Assembly: GCA_034231615.1 (NCBI GenBank)
Contig: CM067319.1
Span: forward strand, 4,647,501-4,711,500
Direction of reading: 5' to 3'
Length of the DNA stretch: 64,000 nt
From: Meghimatium bilineatum
Lineage: Eukaryota > Mollusca > Gastropoda > Stylommatophora > Philomycidae
Every line of letters starts with the position of its first letter. The stretch's first letter is position 1. The position numbers were made by a program, and so were the translations under genes. Under the pieces are notes generated by a model. It did not search any database. It was not told the origin of the DNA and saw only the letters and a list, made by a program, of their open reading frames with translations. Of this stretch, positions 52,238-63,724 are shown piece by piece.

Positions 52238-52395
52238 CTTCTAGTCAACATTTAGATCATTGGTTCCTAATCCACCAACTGTGATTCCGACTTGGTGATC
52301 TTCTAGTCAACATTTAGTTCATTGGTTCCTAATCCACCAACTGTGATTCCGACTTGGTGATCTTCTAGTCAACGTTCCATTGATTGGTTCTCAAT
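52238..52395. repeat. 62-bp repeat, 2.5 units
   Basis: The unit is GGTGATCTTCTAGTCAACAT plus TTAGATCATTGGTTCCTAAT and CCACCAACTGTGATTCCGACTT (given in parts). Confidence 0.9.
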
Positions 52396-52564
52396 CCACC
52401 TGTGATCCCAATTTAAAGTCTTGAAGGGTTTTTTGGGGTCTGTAAGCTAGAATCCTTATTTCAATAATATTGATTTTTAAAACAATTTTATTGCTTTTTT
52501 GCTTGTTTACCCCCCCCCTCCCCCACTTATTGTATTTATAATGTGAGAGTAGATTTTTAAGTAA

Positions 52565-52870
52565 CATGTAGCCCCTTGGAGACGTATTAATTAACATGTA
52601 GACTTGGAGACGTATTAAGTAACAGGTAGACTTGTTGGAGAGGTATTAAGTAAAAGGTAGTCTTGTAGACCTTTTAAGTAACAGGTAGACTTGGAGACGT
52701 ATTAAGTAACAGGTAGACTTGGAGACGTATTAAGTAACAGGTAGCCTTGGAGACGTATTAAGTAACAGGTAACTTTGGAGACGTATTAAGTAACAGGTAA
52801 CTTTGGAGACGTATTAAGTAACAGGTAGACTTGGAGATGTATTAATTAACATGACGTCTTGTAAACATTA
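52565..52870. repeat. 27-28-bp minisatellite, about 11 units
   Basis: The unit is AAGTAACAGGTAGACTTGGA plus GACGTATT. Confidence 0.92.
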
Positions 52871-53690
52871 AGTTACAGGTAATTGAGATTTATTTAGTGT
52901 ATTTTTGGTATTGTTTTCTTGAAGTATGTCTGTTCCTTGACATAATACCGCTATATACCTGAGGACAAACTAGAGCAATGTACCTTTATAAAGCTTGTTA
53001 CATGTCGGATACAATTTCTGACGTGTGATAGTTTCGAACCACTATCTAATTCTTCATAATTTGATTTATGAGGCGAGTTTACTATATCCTCTACCATCTA
53101 GCTTATCATAATTGTCTACGTTCCGAACCGGAATTACTACAATTATTGTTAAAACGCTGTAGTTAATCTCTTCACGCGATTTTCTGCTTCTTCATTCCAA
53201 AATGTCGCTAATGTTTTCTCTTCGTGACGAGATTTAAAATCAATTTTCGCTGATAGGATTTTTTGCGAGTAGGTCTGGTATGTAGCGTGTACCCATGTTA
53301 CATCGTTGCCTTCTGTTTTATTCTATAACCCCCCATATGCTGAATAAGTGTATGATTAGTCAGTGTTTCCTCATGTTATATCTCAAGCAAAGTTGCTTTT
53401 GTGTATAGATTATTTACGTTTACAATTACGATTAATAATCAATATAGTACTGATGCCTAATGGTACGTACTGTGATAGTATCTGGTTGCAGAACCCTTCA
53501 CAGGCAGGGGGTTTCACAGTAAGAAGTGAGAACCCTTCACAGATAGCAAGAGATGGACTGGGGAAATGCAACACATTGAATGTTTTGCTCTTGTGTAAAT
53601 GTTGGTACAAATACTTTAAATTGTTCGCGCACATGTCAGACAGAAAGTCTGAAACAAGCTAGTACGTTTTAGAAAAAAGGCAATATTATT
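52871..53690. other. Nothing recognised
   Basis: A short GAACCCTTCACAG direct repeat lies at 53492 and 53531; frames of 74-99 codons lack conserved blocks. Confidence 0.35.
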
Positions 53691-54230
53691 TATCACAAAT
53701 CTGCGTCTTACGCACTCGGTCACGGGAGGCAGACGACGCCACTATACCATACCCCAGAAAAGACAATGGGATGTTTGGACTAGGTTAAGACAAGTGTCTA
53801 CAAACTCACACAGTCCGTCTGAACTCGTGGATACTCGAAACAACCAGACAATGGAATTGGCAAGAAGTATTAAGTGCGTAACGCCAAGGGCATAGCCTCC
53901 GACCAGAGAGGAACATCAAACGCATGGTCTAATAAACGCGTACAGGAGTTTGACAGGTGATAATGTAGAGGTTGAGTCAGAAGCAGTGAGGTGCGGACGA
54001 GAAGAGAAGTTGATAGGTGGGGAGCAAGGCGAGGGGTGGAGTTGAGGGCCTGACCGGCACACAGAAAAGCAGAGCCCCGAGTCGGTCTCAAAGCAGAGTG
54101 TCCCACGGAGTCCCCGGACACAGTCGACAAAGTACTTGTCTCCCCGGAGAGACAAGTCCTAGTTAGTTTGGCAACAGACAGGCAGAGAGCTGCAGTCTTG
54201 TTAGAAGGTCGGTCCGACTTGAAATAGAAA
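53691..54230. other. GC-richer island, unrecognised
   Basis: Distinctly GC- and purine-rich compared with its surroundings (for example GGGGAGCAAGGCGAGGGGTG). The 125-codon minus frame (53870-54247) is Ser/Leu/Thr-rich and looks like the complement of a purine-rich strand. It could be part of an LTR, a 5' region or a foreign segment; nothing decides. Confidence 0.35.
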
Positions 54231-54278
54231 GAAAGATAGTCGAGCAAAAGTGAGATTAACAGTAGAATAATGAGATAG

Positions 54279-54533
54279 TCTATAATCTCATTAAGCTTAT
54301 ATTATAACGTGCGCCAAATTCCTGGATGTGCTAGAGTAGTTTGTGAAATCTTGGCATTTTGTATTGGTGATGTATTATACGTCACGGAGATATTAAATAC
54401 TCCGGAATTTAATATTGATTTGTACCATTGGCTTGATGTTTATATTAAACGACATTTTATTTCTGTAACAAGAAGTGCCTCTGTATTTATTGATGCCAGA
54501 AGAGATCACACAATAGAGACAAGCAGATCATAG
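54279..54533 (+). pseudogene. Open 84-codon segment, unrecognised
   Basis: Open from a TAG at 54276 to a TAG at 54531. It reads RQIPGCARVVCEILAFCIGD, NTPEFNIDLYHWLDVYIKRH and SASVFIDARRDHTIETSRS: balanced composition, no ATG start. It may be an exon, part of the adjoining LINE, or chance. Confidence 0.2.
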
Positions 54534-54559
54534 ATTATAGATCGTCAAAGGGGAATACT

Positions 54560-54999
54560 GTTACACGTACTAATTGGAAATGTTTTGTGTCCTCGAGTGT
54601 CAAACCTGGACAATGACAGCACTAGACAAAATAAAACAATAGTGATAGCAGAAAATATATGTCTACGAAGAATAATCGGAGTGTCATTAAGAGATAGAAT
54701 TAGGAACGATAACATCAGACAGATAACCAAAACAATACCAGTATTGGATAACATCAAAAGACAATAGATCAAGTAGTTTTCACACGCTTCCAGACTACCA
54801 ACAGATAACATGCCACAAATGACCATGACACATATACATCACGGCTATAAAGCCAAAGGCAGACCATGTAAAAAATGAATCACATAAATCAAAGAAGCCA
54901 CAGGAACACGCTTACAATCAGTACACAATAACGACATCTCCAGAGAACTCTTCCACCCATTACATGACGCCGCAAGGCAAATAAACGCCACAGAGTATA

Positions 55000-55012
<13 letters not shown>
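54560..55012 (+). mobile_element. L8 LINE ORF2 C-terminal part
   Basis: The plus strand reads CLRRIIGVSLRDRIRNDNIR, QITKTIPVLDNIKRQ, then after stops HASRLPTDNMPQMTMTHIHH, GYKAKGRPCKK, and [20 protein letters not shown]. These are post-RT LINE blocks ending in [10 protein letters not shown] that run straight into AGACAGACAGGCAGGC. Together with the 15.1-kb copy this shows a (GATA/GACA)-type tail. Confidence 0.8.
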
Positions 55013-55636
<624 letters not shown>

Positions 55637-55732
55637 GTGCATTGTGTGGTTGTTGCGTGTGTTTCGTTAGACTGGTCCATAGTCATAGTAACTTAGTATA
55701 TATAGGCCTACCTTGGTAGTCGTCGTTACACT

Positions 55733-55810
55733 TGAGTCGAGCTAGTATAATATTAAGGCATTCGCCTAATGACCCTGCAAACTCGAGATTCGAATTAACT
55801 CGTTATTCAT
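55733..55810 (+). mobile_element. Possible tRNA-like SINE head
   Basis: GAGTCGAGCTAGTATAATAT and CTCGAGATTCGAATTAAC resemble A and B boxes at tRNA spacing. No second copy was found in the window, so this is weak. Confidence 0.3.
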
Positions 55811-56084
55811 GGCTTCAAATAAACATTACTCCAGTGTTTCACCCAGCTACAACGAAGCTGGCTACCATGGGTCATATTCTGAGAATGTGGAGGAATGTCA
55901 CTATCGTTACTTAGCAAGTTCGGATGGCGACATAAGTCGAACGGTTTCTGGTCATCCATTGACTAGGCGTTTGAGCAGCTGTGGGAAACCATGTTCTATG
56001 GCGGTTCATACTTCAGCTGACTTTTACCTTTATTTATATGTCTCTATTTTTTTCGACGTTCAACTGTTCCCGTTTATTTTATAG

Positions 56085-56300
56085 TTACGAGATTGACAGA
56101 TGTGGTTTGTTTTTATTCTAAAATTTGGTTAAAAGTATTCGAACTATATGGCAACCTTGCTCCAAATACCCTAATAACAGAAGACATCAAACATGTAATA
56201 CAAATAATATGACGGTTTATTTAAGAAGAAAAAAAGATCTTGCGAGTTATGCAATCATCCTTTGATTAACAGTATAACCTGATAGTAAGGTGGGTTTTTT
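56085..56300. other. AT-rich, nothing recognised
   Basis: No feature was seen. Confidence 0.35.
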
Positions 56301-56550
56301 TTTCCCCTAAGGACTCGAAAGCAAATAAAAGGTATTAGAAGAAATAGAGTGGGATTCGGAAGACGAGTCTTGCAATATCTTGAAGATTAATTGATTCTGT
56401 AGTGTCAGGACTGCTAACATAAGTGTCACTGGATGAAAATAATGGCCTGGTTGAGAGGTTGTGGTTAAAGAAGTCTTTACTCGGGAGTAGATGATGAAAT
56501 ATCGATCTATTAGCCCACGCAAAGACAACACGGGGGAGAAGATGAGCAAC

Positions 56551-56781
56551 TTAAGCATTGAATAATGAGGTATGTATTTTATGGGTATGATTTCGGTGTC
56601 GTGTGTTTGATGTCGGATTCTCTAACGTAATACAAACTGCTCCATCTTGCCCGTACGATTTATGCTTACATCTGGGGTCAGTAACATACGGCTCGCTGGT
56701 CTTATCCGGCCCGTCTGTACAAATTACAGGGCATGTCAATCCTGAATTTTTAAAAATCATGAATACTGACCTACAGTTCTC
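56551..56781 (-). CDS. Candidate cysteine-rich exon (secreted or ectodomain)
   Basis: On the minus strand a strong acceptor (GGGTTATTTTTTTAG, ending at 56782) is followed by an open frame of 76 codons: ENCRSVFMIFKNSGLTCPVI, CTDGPDKTSEPYVTDPRCKH, KSYGQDGAVCITLENPTSNT, then a His/Arg-rich end and TAA at 56551-56553. The frame has a TAG exactly at the acceptor, so it opens where splicing would join. Five cysteines, many polar residues and G/P turns fit a folded extracellular domain, perhaps immunoglobulin- or EGF-like, but no family can be named. No convincing donor was found, so it would be a terminal exon. The opposite-strand frame 56603-56785 is also open and is the alternative. Confidence 0.3.
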   Translation of the reverse strand, partial: ENCRSVFMIFKNSGLTCPVICTDGPDKTSEPYVTDPRCKHKSYGQDGAVCITLENPTSNTRHRNHTHKIHTSLFNA

Positions 56782-57085
56782 CTAAAAAAATAACCCATGT
56801 GCTTACTTCAAGCCATGTCTAGATCTCCCATGATTAATACATTTTATGAAATTCTCTGCTCCGAAATATTGACTACATATATAAATTCCCTTTAACTTAA
56901 AAAAATTAAGGATATTTAGTAATATTAATACGGTTCTGGAAATAGTATACCTTGTCGGTGGTATATAGCAAACAAGATTGGATATTACGGACCTTCATCT
57001 TCTGTCTCTTGCCTTGGTGGTTCGTTCTGCTAACATGTAAGATGTAAATTCAAGTAGGAAGCATGAGGATAAATGAAAATAATTC

Positions 57086-57291
57086 TTACAGCTGACAGGA
57101 ATTGAACCAGGTCTGTTCTAGCAGCACCGAATCGCTTTGAAAAAAATAATATTTTTTTGAAATTTTTTGTTGTTGAAAAAAGAACTTTTTTTGAGGATGT
57201 GGATGGTCAAGTACGGAAAACCTGCTTACTTGTGTTGCAAAGCGATTTTGTGCTGCTAGAACAGACCTGGTTCAATTCCTGTCAGCTGTAA
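57086..57291. repeat. Foldback: two 54-bp arms, 98-bp loop
   Basis: The left arm 57086-57139 and right arm 57238-57291 are reverse complements at 52 of 54 positions. Each arm carries a tRNA-like B box (GGTTCAATTCC, right arm plus strand) within CTAGAACAGACCTGGTTCAA. A transcript from either strand would form a long hairpin. Confidence 0.9.
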
Positions 57292-57439
57292 CATGTAACA
57301 TGCCCATCTCGCGATGTTACCTTATCACTTGTATCTCTGCATGTCTCTTGCTCGCCTCCTGTCAACTGTACCCTCAAATAAGATCTTCAACGAGAGGTAA
57401 CGTCATTTAATATGTAGAAAATATTTCATTTGTGTGATT

Positions 57440-57940
57440 TGTATTTCCTTTAATAGTTCTTTGTACATACGAAATTCTGTCAGAAATGTTTCCTTCGGTT
57501 TTTGTATATTTACCCATCTTTAAGTCATTAATACTGAAATTCTAGCTATTTGTTTATTGTCCATGTTTCTGAACCATATATTACGTAGAGTAGATGTCGT
57601 ATTTCATAATTCTCATGTGTAGTTTGTGTTTTGTTTAGATGTTAAAATTTTCCTCATGTCATTAAAAGTACATTTAGTCCTATTCTGCTTTTAACTTATG
57701 TTTCACATTTACCATCATTTGTGATTATGTGTCCAATATATTGGTAATGTTGTACTTGTTGTGGTATCTCTCCATGTAGTTTTATGCTTAGCGCCTGGTC
57801 TTCTGCGATTTTATTGATTATCGTGATGTTTGTTTTCTTGATGTTTATACCTAGTTAGCTCATAATCACTATTTGATTTATTAGTGTCTGTAGCTCGTGT
57901 CCCACTTCAAGGTGATAGTAACATTTGCATATCTAAGGGG
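57440..57940 (-). mobile_element. L9 LINE, downstream half
   Basis: The minus strand reads LGINIKKTNITIINKIAEDQ, IKLHGEIPQQVQHYQYIGHI, ITNDGKCET-stop-VKSRIGL, and VIYGSETWTINK: the post-active-site RT region and Y-G-x-E-T-W block. It is separated from the upstream half by an S1 SINE. Confidence 0.65.
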
Positions 57941-58088
57941 TTTTTTTTCATTCTGAAACCTCCACTAGATGTCTCTTAAAACAAGACATTGGTCCTAGAT
58001 TTCCAGCTGGATGTAGTCGAGGGAACGAAATTGCAATGTTTTGCCGTTTCAATTGCACCTTTGGCCGGAAACATTCGTCTGTTAACTA
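57941..58088 (-). mobile_element. S1 SINE-like repeat nested in L9
   Basis: CATTCTGAAACCTCCACTAG, GACATTGGTCCTAGATTTCC, AGCTGGATGTAGTCGAGGGA and CTTTGGCCGGAAACATTCG follow the antisense S1 order (insert subfamily). Confidence 0.7.
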
Positions 58089-58189
58089 TATGTTCAACGT
58101 TTGTATCACTTTCACTGAACTTTGGACGTCTTAGCCATGTCGCTAATAGTCCAGAAGTACGAGAGAAATGGTTTCTTTACCGTATACTG

Positions 58190-58565
58190 TAACCAACCTA
58201 AAAGCTAACCACAGTTAAGCATGCTTGTTATCGACAAGCCCACAGACTGTCACACATTTGTTCATTATGTTCTTAAGTATCCCATTTTCCCTGATATTAC
58301 TTCTATCTGTTTGCAAAAATGTTCTACGTAGATGTTAAACAAAATGGGTGATAAATGCATCCTTGTCTTACTCCTCTTTCAATGTAACTACGCTCGTATT
58401 GAATTGATGCAGTTTGTTCCCAATATTAATTTATTGTATTTATTGGGGAAATACAAGAAATGTATTTCTTGTGGATATTTCATTAAATATTCACGTTGGA
58501 CAAGTTTCATGTTTACATATTTAAACATATTCATCAAATTAATGACTTTATTTTGTAACCCACCA
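58190..58565 (-). mobile_element. L9 LINE, upstream half
   Basis: The minus strand reads SYIERGVRQGCIYHPFCLTS, the G-V-R-Q-G-C-x-x-S-P-x-L-F block of the RT fingers, with preceding weakly matching sequence (62-codon frame 58388-58576). Confidence 0.6.
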
Positions 58566-58619
58566 CCCCCTCCCACGTCATTGCCGAAGGCCTAAGGCTA
58601 TCTGCGGTCCTGCGCGAGA

Positions 58620-59138
58620 CATAGCTCCATTAGATAACTATTGCATAGCTTCATTACGTTATTATATTGCATATATCCATTACACAACTCTAACATATAG
58701 TTATATTACATAACTCTATTACATAACTCCATTATATAACTGCATTCAATAACTCCATTACATAATTCGCTACATAACTCTATTGTACAACTATATTACA
58801 TATATCCATTACACAACTCGATCATATAGTTATATTACATAACTCCACTACATAACTCCATTACACAGCTCTATTACATGACTCCATTACATAAATATAT
58901 TACATAACTCCACTACATAACTCCATTACAAAGATCTATTACATGACTCCATTACATAAATATATTACATAACATCACTACATAACTCCATTACACAGCT
59001 CTATTACATGACTCCATTACATAAATATATTACATAACATCACTACATAACTCCATTACACAGCTCTATTACATTACTCTATTATATAAATATATTACAT
59101 AACTCCACTACATAACTCCATTGCATAACTCTATTGTG
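58620..59138. repeat. CATAACTC-type imperfect repeat, left block
   Basis: Short units such as CATTACATAACTCTATTA; a 58-64-bp higher-order unit (ATAAATATATTACATAACTC plus CACTACATAACTCCATTACA) is repeated about five times at 58830-59110. Confidence 0.88.
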
Positions 59139-59502
59139 TCATGTGACGTATTCTCTCCAGAACGTTGTCTTCCCAATGAACTCTCTGAATCTCCGTCTGT
59201 CTTAGGCGATGCGGCTTGCATTTGCCAACAACGTATTTATGTTATCTTTAATGTCGTCAGTTCATCGTCTTCTTGGTCTCCCCTTTTTCCTCTATGCAGG
59301 TACTCTTCCCTCCATTATTTGTGTCTCTAAACAGTCATGACTCTTTATATGACCAAACATGTTTAGCTTTCTTTTTGCTATTGTGTTTGTATTGACAGAG
59401 GAGTAAGACCAACACTCTGCAATCTTCAATGTGTTTATAATATCTGAGTTTTTCTTTTTTTTTTGCCTTCCATGATATTCTACGTTTCTTTCTTTCATAA
59501 CT
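59135..59502 (-). mobile_element. L4 LINE tail inside the CATAACTC array
   Basis: The minus strand reads YHGRQKKKK, NTIAKRKLNMFGHIKSHDCL, ETQIMEGRVPA, then shifted frames to a ...R-F-R-E-F-I-G-K-T-T-F-W end. The array continues on both sides, so the LINE inserted into it or the array spread from it. Confidence 0.65.
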
Positions 59503-59642
59503 CTATCACATAACTCTATCACATAACTCTATTACATAACTCTACTACATACTTTCATCACATAACTCTATTACATAATTTCATTACATAACTCTATTAC
59601 ATAACTCTATTACATAATTTCATTACATAAACCTATTACATG
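59502..59642. repeat. CATAACTC-type repeat, right block
   Basis: Units CATAACTCTATTACATAACT and variants; the same sequence family as the left block. Confidence 0.88.
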
Positions 59643-60220
59643 TGTGCACATATTTTATATCTAAATATTCAAAAAGACGTTTGGGAATAGACGTATTCTT
59701 GAGGAAACACAACATAAAATCATCCATGTGCACGTCGTGGCGACTATTAAAATGATGGTCTAGCATACCTACCAATTTATTTTGTTTAAAAAAATTACAA
59801 GTAATGTACACATGGATACACATTGCAGGTATAAACTTGAAACTTTCAAATGCAGTTACACCTATGTCACTTTAGAATCAAATAATTAAGATTTGAACAA
59901 CGGTTTTATTATGTGAATAACTTATGATATTCTGGCAATTTTCAGTTTTGTTTCGTTTCCTCTCTATCCTTCTAGTTTTGTCATGATCACATAATTCCGG
60001 ACTATTCCCGTCTCGCGATCAATATATGAAGGCGGATAGTGCCGTTTCTTACTCGCCGTGTGTTGTGTGTATTCTTGATAAAGGCCTTTCATATGAAACG
60101 TCGATTTCTCTGTGTGTAAACATGTGTGTTGCCACCGATTATCAAAACTTCACCAACCTTTTCAAAATTTCGCTTATTGATTACCACAATTTAGTGTTGT
60201 CTGTACAATTTTATAGAAAC
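59643..60220. other. Unrecognised, with a GAAACGTCG module
   Basis: The sequence TGTATTCTTGATAAAGGCCT plus TTCATATGAAACGTCG (60067-60102) is similar to 61360-61396. No gene was recognised. Confidence 0.4.
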
Positions 60221-60224
60221 ACAC

Positions 60225-60240
60225 ACTCTCTCTCTCTCTC

Positions 60241-60286
<46 letters not shown>

Positions 60287-60288
60287 AT
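60225..60288. repeat. (CT)n microsatellite
   Basis: CTCTCT runs interrupted twice by TTT. Confidence 0.95.
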
Positions 60289-61095
60289 TTACTCAGTCTG
60301 TTTTACAAATTAAAGCTAAATATTTACTTTGTACCTTATATAATACAATGGCAACACTGATGGTAAAAACGTCTTAACGAGATAGAAAACACATGCAAAT
60401 ATTTCTTACAAACAAGTAAATAAAGGGAAAATGCAACACGAATTACAACTTTACACACACAAAAACTGAAAGGTAAAACATTTATAACATTTTTATAATA
60501 AATTAAAATGAATAATGCTATGTTCAGAAAATATGTTTGTGCAATCCAAAGTGTGACTTCAGATTTGGAGCTTATAGAAAAACGATCGTTGATTGAAATC
60601 TTACTCAGAAATCTAGTAACCAATTTTATAATACTTTATTTTGCAACCTTTAATATGAGTAAAGTTATCACTCATGCAGCTTATTCTTAGAAAAGTGAAA
60701 TGGTTTTTTTTTTGTACTGAAATATTTCACGAACAAAACTCGACTTAATGAAGTTCAGTATAAAAAAACTGACCTTTTAGGAAGGTCAAGGACTTGAAAT
60801 ATTAAGGTTGGGGTTTTTTATTTCCCCAGGAAATAAAATGTCTGTTGGTACTTCAAATACAGACTGGATGGTTAGGAAGTGTTCTCCATGTGTAAATTTG
60901 GTTGATTAAGTGAGACATTGTGAGTGACATTTTAATCAGATGGAGTACCAACGTTACAGCTATGCCTTGCTGTGACGCATCCGGAAACACTTGTGTTTGT
61001 TTGTGTGATTGGAGCAGAACAAGGGACATCTTTGTATAAAGTGTTTGCAGAAGTTGGTGACAAAATATGTTGTGTCTTTTGTTAGGCGCAAATTA
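60289..61095. other. AT-rich, nothing firmly recognised
   Basis: A 48-codon open frame at about 60940-61085 (TLQLCLAVTHPETLVFVCVI) has no start and is probably chance. Confidence 0.3.
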
Positions 61096-61097
61096 GA

Positions 61098-61230
61098 TTA
61101 GGCCCCACCGTCACATCGTGGGCTGAATCTGTTATGATCAAATCAGATTACGTGCCGTCGTCAAATCGTAGTCTGAATGTGTAACAATCAAATCAAATTA
61201 CGCGTCGTCACATCGTAGTCTGAATGTGTT
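61098..61230. repeat. About 52-bp repeat, 2.5 units
   Basis: The unit contains AATCAAATCAGATTACG, CGTCGTCAAATCGTAGTCTG and AATGTGT. Confidence 0.8.
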
Positions 61231-61799
61231 TTCTGACCTTGAAAAATGTTTTCAATTCATTTCTAACATTCTAGGTTTTACCCTGTCGGATTGTATTCTT
61301 TCTATATTTACCTCTGTCATGTTAACATCAAGAGTACGTTCTTACTCGTGGTATTATAGTGTTAATGTGTTCTTAATAAAGATCGTTTGCTTGAAACGTG
61401 TATGTTATAATGTATGTTTCCAGTGACTAGCAAAACGTCATTACTCTGTTTCAATTTGCGCCTGTTGGATTTGAGTTTTCCTGCAGTGAGTACGTGTTAT
61501 CTATACATACTACATATGAATACATTTGTTGTCGTATGACATACACATAAACATTAGCTTGCGCATACAAAACATGTATGACGCCGTGTGTAAGACCTTG
61601 CTTGAAGATAGAACTGATTGGATGAGAGAAACATGTAGGTAGAGATACAAGTAAATATTGAAATGTCCCATGATGGACAAAGTACATCCTTCTAGAGCGT
61701 ATAGCAAGGTAGCAACAGTGGTGCTGGAGGTTCGAGTCAGCTTCGAAACGAAAACAGCAACTGATGCTGATAGTTCTACAAGTATTTCCTACAATCTCA

Positions 61800-61965
61800 G
61801 TCAGATCTGTCTATCTATCTGTTCATATATCTATCTATCCATACATCAATCTATCTATCTATCCATCCATACATCAATACATCCATTATGGATCTATCTA
61901 TCTATCCATCCTTATATCTGTCTATCCGTCTGACTGCCTATCTGTCTGTCTAGTTGTTTGTCTTT
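61800..61965. repeat. Degenerate (TCTA)/(CATC) tetranucleotide stretch
   Basis: ATCTATCTATC and CCATCCATACATC blocks mixed; it resembles the start of the 55-kb array but is short and interrupted. Confidence 0.85.
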
Positions 61966-62485
61966 ATGTATGTCTATATGTTTGTCAGTAAAAACACGAT
62001 TAATCAAATAAACGACACAAAATCAAACTTGTTGCAAACGTATTACCAAGCAGGAAGAAGCAACTAACTCTATTCAATAAAGATAGTATTCCCCGCTTCT
62101 AGGTTACATCCTTCTCAATTATGTCGCATTTATTTCAACCTTCATTTCCATAAGATTATCCGCGAGAGATCGTCCAAGGGACTGATTTAGCAACTCGGAG
62201 TGCCCTCATGTGAACAGATGAATCCATCCACACACTCAACCACAGAGTTTGCAATTACCATGTTGTGAGTCATTGACTTTACATCGAATTCCTTCCAGAC
62301 AATTTGGTTAATTGTGTTTCTACGTGACAATTTACTTCTTGTAATGAAATTGTTGACGTTTTCTGCCCTTATTTTTCTCCTGCTTATTGTTAAGGACCTC
62401 CTACATTTCTACGAAATGTGTTGACTTGTAACTTTTTCGTTAGCACCGGAAGAGATGGGATATTCTGCCAAATCCAGCCTAGAGC
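61966..62485. other. Nothing recognised
   Basis: No array, SINE box or coding block was seen. Confidence 0.35.
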
Positions 62486-62487
62486 CC

Positions 62488-62702
62488 GGATCTATCGCCA
62501 TGTGACTTTCATTTGATTGGACGACTTATCGCAATGTGACTTTCATTTGATTGGACGACTTATTGCCATGTGACTTTCATTTGATTGGACTACTTATCGC
62601 CATGTGACTTTCATTTGATTGGACGACTTATCGCCATGTGACGTCCATTTGATTGGACGACTTATCGCCATGTGACTTCCATTTGATTGGACGACTTATA
62701 AA
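62488..62702. repeat. 34-bp minisatellite, 6 units
   Basis: The unit is ATTGGACGACTTATCGCCAT plus GTGACTTTCATTTG. Confidence 0.95.
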
Positions 62703-62929
62703 GAAAGCATTTTAAAAAAACCGATTACATTCCGATGAAAATGTCATGACATCAGTGATCAGATGGTTATTGAGCAAACAAAATTTTCTTGTACGGAGTA
62801 CACCAACTGGGCCAACAGAAGGGTACATGTTTGAATCCGTATGGTGTCCCTCTTCTGACGGCTCCATGTGCATACTGGAGGTGTTCCCTAAAAATTGTTT
62901 TCCTTAATTATAACACGCCTGCTGATTTA

Positions 62930-63345
62930 AGTCAAATGACATTCTTTCCAGAACGTTATCTTCAACGTGTACTCTATGAACGCATCTCTGTCCTGGGCGA
63001 GATGGCGTGCATTGGCAAGAAAACATGTTCATAATATAAAAATTTCGTTGGCCCACCGACTTTTTTGTTTTCCTTTTCTTCTAATCCTGGAGATAGGCCT
63101 TCTGATGCCATTATGTCTCTTTAAGTGTCAGAAATATTCTTTCTTATAATTGTATTTAGAAGCCACATTTCATTTAATTTCAGTATGTTTACACCTTCTT
63201 TCTTCTTCTTGTTTCCTGTTCATAATATTCATAGACACTTGCTATACCATTTCATTCCAAATGAATTGAAACTTTTGGATATTGTCTTGTTTAAAGTCCA
63301 GGTCTCGCAACCATATGTTGCTACTGGGAAAACAGGATATTAAAT
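62930..63345 (-). mobile_element. L4 LINE ORF2 C-terminal part
   Basis: The minus strand starts FPVATYGCETWTLNKTISK, and ends LANARHLAQDRDAFIEYTLK, ITFWKECHLT before a stop region; the middle is frameshifted. It is the same family as 815, 41866, 47598 and 59135, in a third sequence variant. Confidence 0.7.
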
Positions 63346-63720
63346 GATTATTTTATTCCCATTATTATTATTTGCCACAGTTTTCTTACACATTTTATTC
63401 ATACCTTTATTGACAGAGATACATCTCGTGTACCCCAGAATCTTTTTTCTCGCTAGCATGGACCACCTGGAAGTCGAAATTGACAAGGGAGGGTTCATAT
63501 AGACCACTTCAAAAATCCTATATTCTACCCGTATTTCTACCCTCACGTTGTCCAGAAGTTGCCATTATTAGAATATTTATAAATAAGAGACAAAACAACG
63601 AACAAGTTCTTAAACTCGATAATAACAGAGAACTAGAGAACAGAGAATTATATGACGGAGAACTAGATAACAGTGGAATAGATAACAGAACTGGAGCGAG
63701 TCAGCAGGTTCTAACGTAAT
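63346..63720. other. Nothing firmly recognised
   Basis: A short GAACTAGA/AACAGAGAA-type direct repeat at 63620-63690 keeps a 79-codon frame open. Confidence 0.4.
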
Positions 63721-63724
63721 TAGT

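Noticed and set aside
53870..54247. 125-codon minus-strand protein
   Set aside because: Ser/Thr/Leu/Pro-rich complement of a purine-rich strand, no conserved pattern or start context.
55809..56084. 91-codon gene with ATG (MASNKHYSSVSPSYNEAGYH)
   Set aside because: Composition is protein-like at the start, but the end is hydrophobic junk, no splice signal is convincing, and another frame over the same bases reads LATMGHILRMWRN, which recalls a LINE block; undecided and too weak to list.
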